From Thermoplasmatales archaeon UBA447 (GTDB lineage Archaea; Thermoplasmatota; Thermoplasmata; Thermoplasmatales; Thermoplasmataceae): a stretch of DNA of 32,253 bases. Made by a program: the position numbers and the translations under genes. Positions 16,881 to 25,118 of the stretch are shown here, piece after piece (within the stretch, counting starts at the first letter, position 1; the number at the start of each line of letters is the position of its first letter). The notes below the pieces were generated by a model. That model was not told where the DNA came from, ran no database searches, and saw nothing but the letters and a program-made list of their open reading frames with translations. The stretch is from NCBI GenBank assembly GCA_002503205.1, contig DARE01000048.1:1-32253 (forward strand). The letters are read 5' to 3'.

Positions 16881-17873
16881 TTAATAATTTTGAGTATAAG
16901 AACTGACAAATTCAGGGTTTTTTCTAGGTGCTACTGCATTTCTCACAGATTCCTCAATCAGTATAGAACGTTTTAGCATGTTGGATGATATAAATCCCGC
17001 AATTCCTTCTCTCCGCCCAATTTCTGCAATACCTTTTTCCCTTTGAAACGCCTGGGATTCTGTCATTCCTTCCTTTACGGCATCAACTATCAAACCTGGT
17101 ACTGCGAATCCGGAACCAAAACCAATGCTAATTCTGGAATAACGGTCTACAATGGAACAGACATGGAAATCAAAAACCTTAGATGTTATAGGATCCCTAT
17201 ATAGGCCTGATTCTATTCCTAGACCATAGTCCCGGTCACCCAGAGCTGCCTGTGATCTCTCTATAGCGAGTGCGACAGTTTCACTTCCAATTGGCTGTTG
17301 GCTACTCAGGGAATATTCTGTGACAACCTCCATAGAAATCTTTCTCATTACTTTACGGAGAACATTTTCTGCAGACTCCACCTTAAGCCTGTTTCCAGTT
17401 GCTATACCTACTCTAATTGGTTTTTTCCTGCGGCCCTGGGGGGTTATCTCCCCTTCAATAATTCTGGTTGAGTTTACTGGAAAAAGGTCGTCCGCCAGGG
17501 TATATGGGACCTTCAGAATTGAGAGTGGCTTGAGGCCTGAATTAAGTCTTTCCCTGTTTATCTTGAGAGCAACAGGTTCCGTTTCCGGTGATACTACAAT
17601 GGTACTGTATTGTTCACTTGAAGTAGAGTTACCAATCTGCTCCTCCAGTGGATGGATTTCGAAATTTATTGAAAAATTAGAAAGGTATGCAGATATAGCC
17701 CTCCTGCGTGAGGAGTAGGGGCGTCCCCTATAGCCTTTATGCTCCCTCACATACCTGTCCGTTGTAAGACCTACTATCACGGGATTGCCATTCAGCGCGG
17801 CAGCTTTCAGCAGATTCTTATGCCCGCTGTGAAGTACTGTAAATGAACCTGCAACAATAGTATATCCACTCAA
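16881..17873 (-). CDS. Phosphopantetheine adenylyltransferase fused to DUF84 inosine/xanthosine triphosphatase
   Basis: A 330-residue two-domain protein. Residues 1 to about 150 are archaeal phosphopantetheine adenylyltransferase (coenzyme A synthesis, making dephospho-CoA): the nucleotidyltransferase motif is LHSGH (14-18), with GLTTDRYVREHK and the late motif NSTRI (134-138). Residues about 154-318 match the DUF84/YjjX NTPase fold that removes non-canonical purine triphosphates: VGIATGNRLKVES, SETVALAIERS, YGLGIESGL, FGSGFAVPG and ISSNMLKRSILIEESV. The frame is continuous with no sign of a frameshift. The start is TTG, overlapping the stop of the aminotransferase gene (TTGA). Both active sites look intact. 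Confidence 0.88.
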   Translation of the reverse strand: MSGYTIVAGSFTVLHSGHKNLLKAAALNGNPVIVGLTTDRYVREHKGYRGRPYSSRRRAISAYLSNFSINFEIHPLEEQIGNSTSSEQYSTIVVSPETEPVALKINRERLNSGLKPLSILKVPYTLADDLFPVNSTRIIEGEITPQGRRKKPIRVGIATGNRLKVESAENVLRKVMRKISMEVVTEYSLSSQQPIGSETVALAIERSQAALGDRDYGLGIESGLYRDPITSKVFDFHVCSIVDRYSRISIGFGSGFAVPGLIVDAVKEGMTESQAFQREKGIAEIGRREGIAGFISSNMLKRSILIEESVRNAVAPRKNPEFVSSYTQNY

Positions 17874-19093
17874 GGGGATTCAAGTATTGACATCTTCTTC
17901 TCAATCAGAGATCCGAGCCTTTCCATGCCCTCAAAAATCTTCTTCTCTTCGGCGAAAGTGAAGTTAAGCCTCATGCTTGAACCCTGGCTTCTGGATGGGG
18001 AGAATGAGTTACCACTCACATAAGCAACACCTGCTTCTACTGATTCCTTCAGCAGGTCTGATGTATTTATTCTTCTATCGAGAGTAGCCCACACGAACAT
18101 GCCTCCATCAGGATGAGACCATGTGGAACCTTCAGGGAAACTTTCCTCCAGGGCTTTAAGCATGGAATCTCTCTTCTTTCTGTAAAGGTTTATGGCCTTT
18201 GGAATCATGGTTTTCATGATCCCTTTCTTAAGATAAAACCAGGCAACATATTGTGAAAATGTGCTTGAGGAAAGGTCTAATGCCTGTTTCAGCAGGTTTG
18301 CCCTGTTTACGTATTCAACAGGAGCGATAGTGTAACCGAGCCTGAAACCTGGGCACATTACCTTTGAGAATGTGCCCATATAAATTACACTGTTATCTCT
18401 GTCCATTGACTTCAAGGATGGAAGTTTCTGGCCGGAATACCTAAGCTCACCATAAGGGTTGTCCTCAACGATGGGGATTGAATATCTGGATGATATCTCA
18501 GTTATGTGCTTCCTTCTTTCAAGGCTCATAGTGATGCCAGTGGGATTCTGAAACGTTGGAATGAGATAGATAAATTTAGGCTTCTTTCCCGCACTTATCA
18601 AACTTTTAATTTCTTCTTCTGCAGCGTGTGTATCCATACCATCATTGTCAATCCTAATTGAATGTATATCTGCTTTGTTGGCATCGAATGCTGATATGGC
18701 TCCAACATAAGTTGGTTCTTCAGTGATTATGGAGTCACCAGGGTTAATCATTACCTTGGCAAGCTCATAAAGCCCCTGCTGTGAACCAGATGTGACAATA
18801 GTATTTTCAATGCTCGTATTAATTCCTTCTGTCTCCAGAACCATTCGAGATATCTCTTCTCTTAGTTCATTCAGGCCACCAGTATTGCCATACTGCAGAG
18901 CCAGGGAACCGTATTCCTTCATGACTTCGTCTATAATCTGTCTGATTTCATCCATAGGGAACGTAAGAGGGTTTGGCATTCCACCACTGAATGAGATAAA
19001 ATCTTTTTTGCTTGCATATTTCAGCAGTTCCCTAATTTCTGACGGCTTAATATTCCTGAGGCCATCCGAAAACTGAAGGTTCATTTTTATCAT
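17870..19093 (-). CDS. PLP-dependent aminotransferase, class I/II (LysN/Aro8-like)
   Basis: A 407-residue fold-type I aminotransferase. Key sites are SGGMPNPLTFP (substrate-side loop), QYGNTGGLNELREEI, PTFQNPTGIT (Asn that anchors PLP), EDNPYGELRY, and the Schiff-base lysine K244 in GTFSKVMCPGFRLGY. The family includes 2-aminoadipate and aromatic or branched-chain aminotransferases; this type often has broad specificity, so the exact amino acid cannot be fixed. It may serve lysine synthesis by the aminoadipate route or aromatic amino acid metabolism. It is first in a tightly packed group with the PPAT-DUF84 and DUF59 genes, with a four-base overlap downstream. Confidence 0.9.
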   Translation of the reverse strand: MIKMNLQFSDGLRNIKPSEIRELLKYASKKDFISFSGGMPNPLTFPMDEIRQIIDEVMKEYGSLALQYGNTGGLNELREEISRMVLETEGINTSIENTIVTSGSQQGLYELAKVMINPGDSIITEEPTYVGAISAFDANKADIHSIRIDNDGMDTHAAEEEIKSLISAGKKPKFIYLIPTFQNPTGITMSLERRKHITEISSRYSIPIVEDNPYGELRYSGQKLPSLKSMDRDNSVIYMGTFSKVMCPGFRLGYTIAPVEYVNRANLLKQALDLSSSTFSQYVAWFYLKKGIMKTMIPKAINLYRKKRDSMLKALEESFPEGSTWSHPDGGMFVWATLDRRINTSDLLKESVEAGVAYVSGNSFSPSRSQGSSMRLNFTFAEEKKIFEGMERLGSLIEKKMSILESP

Positions 19094-19248
19094 GGTTAAA
19101 TGCCAGCCATCCTATTAAATCTGTGTGAGTTAAGATAGCATGCCTATGTTATTCTCTAGAATATATCTAATTAGTTAATTTTTAATACTTAAAAGTTTGT
19201 AAATTTCCAATCCTAAAATAGAAAATGTTTGAGCCTGGAAATTGAAAT

Positions 19249-19653
19249 TCAGAGCATGAAATTATGGGTAAAGTGCATGCTGAGCGCTGCAAATTGGCCA
19301 AAAACAAAGAATATGATGGCGTACATCACCACAAGTATTATCCAGGCTACAATTGCGATCCCGAATCCGCCAAGCCATGTTGTTCTGACCATATTTTTGA
19401 TCACATATATCATTCCAAGAAGAGCAACAATAAATCCTACTACCGGTGTAAACAGGCTGAATATCACAAATAGTATGGCGAAAATGATTATTGAAACCAA
19501 CGAGACAAGCATGCCCCTTGAAAGGTGAATTTTCTTTCCTGTAACTAGGGAAACTGATAGTTTGATGGCAAACCCGTCAATAATTAGTCCTATGATTAGG
19601 GTAATGAAGAAAACTATTACATATAGAGCAGGACTGATTGTGATTATAGGCAT
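19249..19653 (-). CDS. Small membrane protein with four spans
   Basis: A 134-residue hydrophobic protein with four predicted helices (about 7-30, 46-65, 68-88 and 98-125). A short loop with KLSVSLVTGKKIHLSRG lies after the first span. I do not recognise a family. The residue pattern is that of a real membrane protein rather than a shadow frame; the opposite frame at this place is its complement. It stands alone, flanked by intergenic stretches of 155 and about 300 bases. Confidence 0.65.
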   Translation of the reverse strand: MPIITISPALYVIVFFITLIIGLIIDGFAIKLSVSLVTGKKIHLSRGMLVSLVSIIIFAILFVIFSLFTPVVGFIVALLGMIYVIKNMVRTTWLGGFGIAIVAWIILVVMYAIIFFVFGQFAALSMHFTHNFML

Positions 19654-19956
19654 TCTGCATAGATATTGTCCTGGTATTTCAATTTCTGTTTTTATATTTC
19701 AGGCTATTCACAAGTCGTTTCATGACAATTCAAGTCGACAAATAGAATGGCCATGTTCCTTTGTGGAATGAGAATAATTAACTCCTATTGCTGCACTTTA
19801 CAGTTATCATGTTTACATCCTATATGCAAGTCGGTGACAAGCTCATTCATTACTCTTAACTTCCCCCATATTCTTCAGTAATAGGCTACATTTTTCCAAG
19901 CCCTAATCAATGGAAACAATCAAAAACTATAACTAAAACCTACTAATCAATCGCCG
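19654..19956. other. Intergenic region, 303 bases, no gene seen
   Basis: A divergent gap between the four-span protein and the GTPase-like gene. No reading frame, tRNA or rRNA was found. It holds three copies of the heptamer CAAGTCG on the + strand (19711-19717, 19731-19737, 19827-19833). The promoters of both genes should lie here, but no strong TATA box stands out for the GTPase gene. Confidence 0.4.
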
Positions 19957-20487
19957 ATGAATTTGGATCGTGTGATGTGGAAGATCAGCGTTGCAGGGCT
20001 TTCCAGATCGGGAAAGAGCACCTTGATTTCCAGGCTGGTCTACGACACTGACGATGTCAGCATGCAGGTAAAGCTGCTAAATAGAAAGAGAATCACAATC
20101 AACAATGGGAGTGGAAGGATAAACGCAGACCTTCTTCTTCAGGAAGTTTCGGAAAGCCTCGAAGCAGACCGCTTGCTTCCAGGTTCAGCTGCGATAATTG
20201 TTACAGTTGACATCACAAATCCCAATTCACTGGGGTATGCAGAAGAGATACTGAAATATTCAGCTAATTTCGAGAAGAAGCCCCTAGTTGTTGTGGCTGC
20301 AACTAAACTTGATTTGAAATATGAGGCAGCTATCTGGAAGGATGAACTTGAAAAGATCAGAAAAAAGTACGGGACAGATTATTTCATTCTTTCAGCAAAG
20401 ACCGGAGAAGGTGTGGAAAGTGTCCTTGGATATATCGAAGATTCACTGACAAAGAGATTTTATGCAAAAAGAAAACAAACCGCATAG
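19957..20487 (+). CDS. Small GTPase-like P-loop protein
   Basis: A 176-residue protein with a Ras/Rab-like plan. The P-loop is GLSRSGKST (14-22), the guanine-recognition motif appears as ATKLD in place of NKxD, and SAKTGEGVE is the G5 motif. The second-strand region lacks a clear D-x-x-G (G3) motif, with LLLQEVSESLEADRLLPG in its place. It may therefore bind nucleotide but have altered hydrolysis. There are two possible starts: ATG 19957 and an ATG six codons later. Its last 26 bases overlap the start of endA, suggesting coupled translation, though a functional link is not known. Confidence 0.75.
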   Translation: MNLDRVMWKISVAGLSRSGKSTLISRLVYDTDDVSMQVKLLNRKRITINNGSGRINADLLLQEVSESLEADRLLPGSAAIIVTVDITNPNSLGYAEEILKYSANFEKKPLVVVAATKLDLKYEAAIWKDELEKIRKKYGTDYFILSAKTGEGVESVLGYIEDSLTKRFYAKRKQTA

Positions 20488-21400
20488 TGCCAGATGCGGA
20501 AATATCATTTTTTCTATAATGGAGGAAAGAAGTCCCTCCTACATAATAAACAAATATAAACTTGGGAAATTTGCGAATTCTTTTCTCAACCTTGATCCAT
20601 ATGAGGCTTTCTTTCTGATGTCCAAGGATAAGATAGAGCCTGAAAACCCAATATTTAGAGATCCTGCTAACTTTATATCTCATTTACAGTTCCCTGAACT
20701 TTTTCTTTTGGTTTTTCCCGCTTATGACTGGTTTAAGAAGATGGGCGTTCAGGTCAAGGTTGAAGGAAAATATATCATGTTCAGAAAAAATGCAGACCAT
20801 GAATATTCTCCACCCTATATGGTGATAAGGGAAGATGATTCAATTAGCTGGAAGGAACTACTGGATATGGGGAATTTGAGTTTCCTGGTCATTGATGATG
20901 AACTTGATCTCACAGCTTTTTCTATGGAGCAACTGGAACCATTAGGTAAACATCAGCCTCCACCCGCTGAATCTTATAAAGTTGCTTCCGACTCTGCTCA
21001 CATCTTAACAGATGGAAATTTTCCACAGTGGATGGGAGCTAAAATAGGGAAATGGGTTTACCTGAACAGGTTTGAAAGGAGTTTTATAAGCAGCCCTAAA
21101 TTGTCTGAGTTATCTATTGAACAGAAGGTATACAATGATCTCACCAGCAGGGGGTTCATAATAAGAACCGGATTTAAATACGGTGCAAATTTTAGAATAT
21201 ACTCTGGCGAACTTGAGGATCATGCAGATTTTCTTGTTCATGTTTTTCCCGAGGAAGAACAATGGTATAAAATTAGCCGAGCTGTAAGGGTGGCACACGC
21301 AGTTAGGAAAAAGATGATCTTTGCTGGGGAATCACAAGGAAAAATTGCCTATAGAAAGATTGAAAGGGTAAGGGACCCGTTATCAACCTCTCTTTCATAG
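20462..21400 (+). CDS. endA: tRNA-splicing endonuclease EndA, two-domain type
   Basis: A 312-residue enzyme that cuts introns from pre-tRNA at the bulge-helix-bulge. The size and layout fit the fused two-repeat subunit that works as a homodimer. A degenerate N-terminal half (about 10-160, with LNLDPYEAFFLM) is followed by the catalytic half, which has GFKYGANFRIY (Tyr 247), DHADFLVH (His 254) and VRVAHAVRKKM (Lys 283 or 284). These match the Tyr-His-Lys triad of archaeal endonucleases. The ATG at 20462 overlaps the upstream GTPase-like gene; a later ATG at about residue 20 would cut into the N-terminal repeat, so the first is preferred. The 3' end overlaps convergent rps2 by six bases. Confidence 0.93.
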   Translation: MQKENKPHSARCGNIIFSIMEERSPSYIINKYKLGKFANSFLNLDPYEAFFLMSKDKIEPENPIFRDPANFISHLQFPELFLLVFPAYDWFKKMGVQVKVEGKYIMFRKNADHEYSPPYMVIREDDSISWKELLDMGNLSFLVIDDELDLTAFSMEQLEPLGKHQPPPAESYKVASDSAHILTDGNFPQWMGAKIGKWVYLNRFERSFISSPKLSELSIEQKVYNDLTSRGFIIRTGFKYGANFRIYSGELEDHADFLVHVFPEEEQWYKISRAVRVAHAVRKKMIFAGESQGKIAYRKIERVRDPLSTSLS

Positions 21401-21997
21401 CTGGGCTTCGAAATCGTCCACGCTGTATTTGAAGTCTGAATCATCCTTTATAGAACCCCTGAATTTCAGGGTCTGCCTTGCAAGAAGCCAGTATATTACT
21501 GCCAGAGATCTTCTTCCCTTGTTGTTGGTTGGTATTACAAGATCAACGTAATCTGTCTTATTATTTGCATCACAGAGAGCTATTATAGGTGCACTTATCA
21601 TCCTTGCCTCTTTCATAACTTGAGTGTCAGCAAGTGGGTCTGTTACCATAACAACCTTTGCCTCCAGGTAGTTTTTCATTTGAGGGTTTGTAAGTGTACC
21701 GGGGATGAATCTTCCAACTATTGATTTTGTTCCAAGGACCTCTGAGAATTTTATTACTGGCCGAAAAGCATATTGCCTCTGGGCAACAACCAGTATCTGG
21801 GAAGGATCGATCCTTGAAAGCATTTTACTTGCCACAATAAGAGAATGGTTTGTCTTCTTAATATCAAGAATGTAAAGGCCGTCATTCCTGATCTTGAAGA
21901 TATAATCCTGCATATCTTTTGACTTTATCTGGGTACCAATATGTACACCTGATTTCTGATATTCTTCCTCTGAAAGTAAGAGTTCTTCCTCCATCAT
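21395..21997 (-). CDS. rps2: 30S ribosomal protein S2
   Basis: A 200-residue archaeal S2 (uS2). The family order is clear: the GVHIGTQIKSKDMQDYIF start, DIKKTNHSLIVASKM, the RQYAFRPV segment, GRFIPGTLTNP, the VMVTDPLADTQVMKEA helix and the CDANNKTDYVDLVIPTNNKGRRSLAVIYWLLAR stretch of the archaeal/eukaryal form. The ATG ATG start at 21997 follows a TATA-like sequence at 22036-22045. In many archaea S2 sits with enolase and RNA-polymerase subunits; here it is alone, convergent with endA. Confidence 0.97.
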   Translation of the reverse strand: MMEEELLLSEEEYQKSGVHIGTQIKSKDMQDYIFKIRNDGLYILDIKKTNHSLIVASKMLSRIDPSQILVVAQRQYAFRPVIKFSEVLGTKSIVGRFIPGTLTNPQMKNYLEAKVVMVTDPLADTQVMKEARMISAPIIALCDANNKTDYVDLVIPTNNKGRRSLAVIYWLLARQTLKFRGSIKDDSDFKYSVDDFEAQL

Positions 21998-22035
21998 TCT
22001 ATCACTCGGGTTACTCTACCCCTATGCACTAGGAT

Positions 22036-22045
22036 TATATTTAAA
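22036..22045 (-). promoter_or_regulatory. TATA box of rps2
   Basis: TTTAAATATA on the reverse strand, 39-48 bases before the ATG, implying a leader of about 15-20 bases. Confidence 0.55.
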
Positions 22046-22139
22046 TTCCTAAAGGGAAGTCCTACTTAATTCCAGTTTGCCAAATTGTTAATCTCTGTAT
22101 AACCTCCGTCCATTGCTTATGAAAAAAGAACCTATTCTG

Positions 22140-22568
22140 TCAGGATTTTTCGGTGATAACAAGATCAAGATCTCCAGTGTATCCTGCAGCTGCATAGGTG
22201 CTGCCTATGTTTATGGAGACGTAGATATAACTGTCGCCTGGAATGCTCTGAGGAAGGGGTACTGTGGTATTAACAATTGTGAATTCTGTAGTTGTAGTCT
22301 CTATTGAAGTCACGTTAATTGGGGAGTTGCGGTCACTGTTGAATAGAACTATCTTATAGGTATAGATAGAGCCTGCATTTCCTTCGTAACCCACAAATGT
22401 TACTGATGAGATATTTCCACCCATTACTATTTCAGCGTTAAGAGAACCGACTGAATAAGTTCTGTTGGAACTAATTCCTTCTGCCCTCATGAAACCGAGA
22501 ACCAAAACAGTTGAAAAAATTACTATCACAATCACAATGATTGCCTGAATAACCAACCATTTTCTCAT
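22140..22568 (-). CDS. Signal-anchored extracytoplasmic hypothetical protein
   Basis: A 142-residue protein with a basic start (MRKW), one long hydrophobic helix (about 5-27), and an outer domain rich in Val, Thr, Ser and Asn with several N-X-S/T sequons (for example NISS, NVTS, NTTV). It probably forms a small beta-rich domain facing outside and held by the N-terminal helix. It has no class III (pilin) signal and no enzyme motif. It lies downstream of the ABC operon on the same strand with a 157-base gap that contains a perfect 18-bp palindrome, so it may be separately controlled. Confidence 0.65.
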   Translation of the reverse strand: MRKWLVIQAIIVIVIVIFSTVLVLGFMRAEGISSNRTYSVGSLNAEIVMGGNISSVTFVGYEGNAGSIYTYKIVLFNSDRNSPINVTSIETTTTEFTIVNTTVPLPQSIPGDSYIYVSINIGSTYAAAGYTGDLDLVITEKS

Positions 22569-22642
22569 TATTCTTGCACCCCATATGAGAATTTACCGGT
22601 TTGAGTATATTTATTGAAATAACATATTCCCATTAGATATTA

Positions 22643-22660
22643 TAAACATGATCATGTTTA
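22643..22660. repeat. Perfect 18-bp palindrome, possible operator
   Basis: TAAACATGATCATGTTTA reads the same on both strands over all 18 bases. It lies 75-92 bases before the ATG of the membrane protein at 22568 and upstream of an AT-rich TATA candidate (22607-22616). The half-site TAAACATG is found again at 25133-25140, just before the second ABC operon. Confidence 0.5.
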
Positions 22661-22725
22661 AAATCAGTTTTCTGCGATCACTTACCTTACTAATCTATCG
22701 GCTTTCGGAAAATCCATAGTGGAAG

Positions 22726-24345
22726 TCATATTGTATGACTGACTTTCCTTAAGACAAATAACATCAATATCAAATTTATTAAAAGAGTTAAAATGAAGAA
22801 CATTGACTGACTGGAAATAATTGAAACATGGATAACATAACTGAGTGCATTGGAAGCGGCAGCTGGCAATCCGACCATTGATGCTGTAATAGCAAAAAGT
22901 ACCATCAGCTCAACAGTTCCACCGAAGGAATAATAATTCAATGTTGAAGAGCCGTTAGGGACTTTCCTTAGAAGTCTTATTATGTTGTACATAGAAGTGT
23001 ACAGAAAACCTATGAACATGCTCAAAGGAAATATAACTAGGACGATAATACTTGAATGCAGTTGTATAAACAGGATAATTGTGATTGGAGCCATTATGAA
23101 AGCAAACATCAAGCAGCCGACGAAGCATTTTGAAAATGCTAGGTCCTTTAAGCCTACAGGAAGTATCTGCAGCAGCCTAATACCATTTCCTTCTGAGACA
23201 AGTAATATCAGTGAGTAGAAGGCAGACGATAGAACGACTATGGCTAGCATTGAATAATAAATTATAATCGAATCAGACCTGATTCCTGAAGAGAAGAAGA
23301 ACACTGAGATAAGTGTGGGAAGAACAAGGAATGCAGGAATCAGTATCATGAGCATATTCTGAGGATTTCTTAACATATTTCTAAGATCTTTCCATATAAG
23401 GGCTCCAAAAAATCCTCTTTCTGTTCTGCGCTGCCGGCTTCCGGAAACATTTGGCGATGACAGAGTGGTTGTATCTCCTCTTGTTACTGTATCTAGAGCT
23501 CTGTCGTTCACATAAATGTAAAGGAAAATGGAGATTATGCCATTCAGGAATATCGAGATAAGCATGTAAATTGAATAAAGAGAAGGCTGTCCTATGTTGA
23601 ATACTGAATACGCTACCCCCAGAACTGGAATAAAGAAATACCAGATTTTCCCGGTGATAAGAGGAAGAATGGGTATTTCTTGAGGTAACTGAACGGCTAT
23701 CTCGAATAGTGCGAAAATAGATATTATTGAAAGCAACCTCAGAATGTTTGAAAGAGGACCTTCCTTAATCAACCTCTTCTTTTTGCTGCTGCCCTGGATC
23801 AGGAACGCCAGTGTTACTCCGGCAATATAACCCAGAGCAAGCATTATAAATGCCCAGGCAAGGCCAATAATGATTGAATAAAAGATGCCAGTATAGTAGA
23901 CATAGGCTATAAGAGGGGGTATAATGACAAAGATGCTGGAAGAACCTGTAAAAATAAACCATGAAAGTGGAATTGATTTCTTGCCTATGTCAGTTGGAAG
24001 CACCCTCAGGGGCTCCGCTAGCCTGTAAGTACTGATTGTATTTGTGTGGATCAGGATACTGTACAGGCTTACCAGGAAAATATAGACATATAGAATTATC
24101 GACAATGTCTGTATGTGGGCGAGAGGATAAGGCAGCAAAAGCTGGGTAAAGGTAAGCAACATTGCAAATCCCACCATCGAGATAGCAGATATGTTGTACC
24201 CAAGAAATATCTGGTGTTCCACATACCTTATCTCTTTTTCCGGTATCCCACCTGTCTTTTTCTTGAATTTGGGGAGGTCTTTAAGTGCAAGATAACGTTC
24301 CTCTATAACCAGGAGTTTGCTTACCATCAAGTCTTGTCTGTTCAT
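22726..24345 (-). CDS. ABC transporter permease (second system)
   Basis: A 539-residue protein with about 12 membrane helices in two blocks joined by a charged linker (about residues 295-320, with GSRQRRTERGFFGALIWKDLRNMLRNP). The WKDLRNMLRNPQNM phrase is typical of ABC-2-type export permeases. The ATG at 24345 overlaps the ATPase stop by one base (TGATG); a TTG one codon earlier (24348) is also possible. Gene order and overlap pair it with the ATPase. Substrate unknown; drug, lipid or peptide export are typical for the type. Confidence 0.83.
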   Translation of the reverse strand: MNRQDLMVSKLLVIEERYLALKDLPKFKKKTGGIPEKEIRYVEHQIFLGYNISAISMVGFAMLLTFTQLLLPYPLAHIQTLSIILYVYIFLVSLYSILIHTNTISTYRLAEPLRVLPTDIGKKSIPLSWFIFTGSSSIFVIIPPLIAYVYYTGIFYSIIIGLAWAFIMLALGYIAGVTLAFLIQGSSKKKRLIKEGPLSNILRLLSIISIFALFEIAVQLPQEIPILPLITGKIWYFFIPVLGVAYSVFNIGQPSLYSIYMLISIFLNGIISIFLYIYVNDRALDTVTRGDTTTLSSPNVSGSRQRRTERGFFGALIWKDLRNMLRNPQNMLMILIPAFLVLPTLISVFFFSSGIRSDSIIIYYSMLAIVVLSSAFYSLILLVSEGNGIRLLQILPVGLKDLAFSKCFVGCLMFAFIMAPITIILFIQLHSSIIVLVIFPLSMFIGFLYTSMYNIIRLLRKVPNGSSTLNYYSFGGTVELMVLFAITASMVGLPAAASNALSYVIHVSIISSQSMFFILTLLINLILMLFVLRKVSHTI

Positions 24346-25118
24346 CAACTCATCGAATCTCTTATTGCCCTTACCACCATCTTAAGGTCTCTGCTACCGG
24401 TCTCCTCCAGGAATATATCCTCAAACCTCTTTCCCCCTGACCTGGTTCTGAACTCATCAGGAGTGCCTGAATCTATTATCCTTCCCCTATAGATTATGGC
24501 CAACCTTGAACAGACTCCTTCTGCCACTTCCAGAATGTGTGTGGAAAAAATAATTGTTTTTCCTTGATTTGCATAATCTGCCAGAAGATCTTTCAGTACC
24601 CTTGATGAACCTGGGTCAAGCCCATTCATTGCTTCATCAAGAATAATAAGAGACGGATTATGGAGGAGAGCTCCAATTATTCCTACTTTTTGTTTTGTCC
24701 CAAAGGAAAGTGAACCGATCAGGCTATTCATTAAGTCTCCAAGCTCGAAAGCACTGGCAAAACCATCTATTCTTCTTCTTAGAACAGCGGAGTTTATCCT
24801 TCTTACTCCGCCAATGAAGCTCAGATATTCCATTGGGGTAAGAGATTCATAAAGAACGGGTGTTTCTGGCACATACCCTATAGTCTTCTTCAGTTCAAAT
24901 GAGTTATTTTCTACGTTTTTTCCGGAAACATTTACATAACCTGAGTCGTAGTCCAGAAGCGAACAAAGGATCTTCAGCAATGTTGTCTTTCCTGAACCGT
25001 TCGGCCCCAGTATACCAAATATCTCTCCTTTTTCTATTTCGAGATCTATCCCGTTTAGGGCTTTAATGTCTCCATAGCTTTTGAAGAGCGATCGAACTAC
25101 TATGGAAAGTTCTTTCAC
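24345..25118 (-). CDS. ABC transporter ATP-binding protein (second system)
   Basis: A 257-residue nucleotide-binding subunit with Walker A GPNGSGKTT (about 37-45), signature LSFGTKQKVGI, Walker B LIILDEAMNGLDP and the switch histidine in STHILE. A C-terminal extension of about 30 residues ends in a basic stretch. It is of the ABC-2/CcmA-like type that powers export permeases, such as the one encoded immediately downstream. The start is GTG at 25118; the overlapping ATG at 25120 is out of frame. The region before it holds AT-rich DNA and a TAAACATG half-site. Confidence 0.93.
   Translation of the reverse strand: MKELSIVVRSLFKSYGDIKALNGIDLEIEKGEIFGILGPNGSGKTTLLKILCSLLDYDSGYVNVSGKNVENNSFELKKTIGYVPETPVLYESLTPMEYLSFIGGVRRINSAVLRRRIDGFASAFELGDLMNSLIGSLSFGTKQKVGIIGALLHNPSLIILDEAMNGLDPGSSRVLKDLLADYANQGKTIIFSTHILEVAEGVCSRLAIIYRGRIIDSGTPDEFRTRSGGKRFEDIFLEETGSRDLKMVVRAIRDSMS

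Noticed and set aside
19229..19528. Plus-strand frame of 99 codons opposite the four-span membrane protein
   Set aside because: It is rich in Thr, Ile and Asn as expected of a shadow of hydrophobic codons; the reverse-strand protein has clean helices and loops.
22113..22307. Plus-strand 64-codon Cys-rich frame
   Set aside because: It mirrors the Thr/Val-rich outer domain of the reverse-strand membrane protein and has no independent support.
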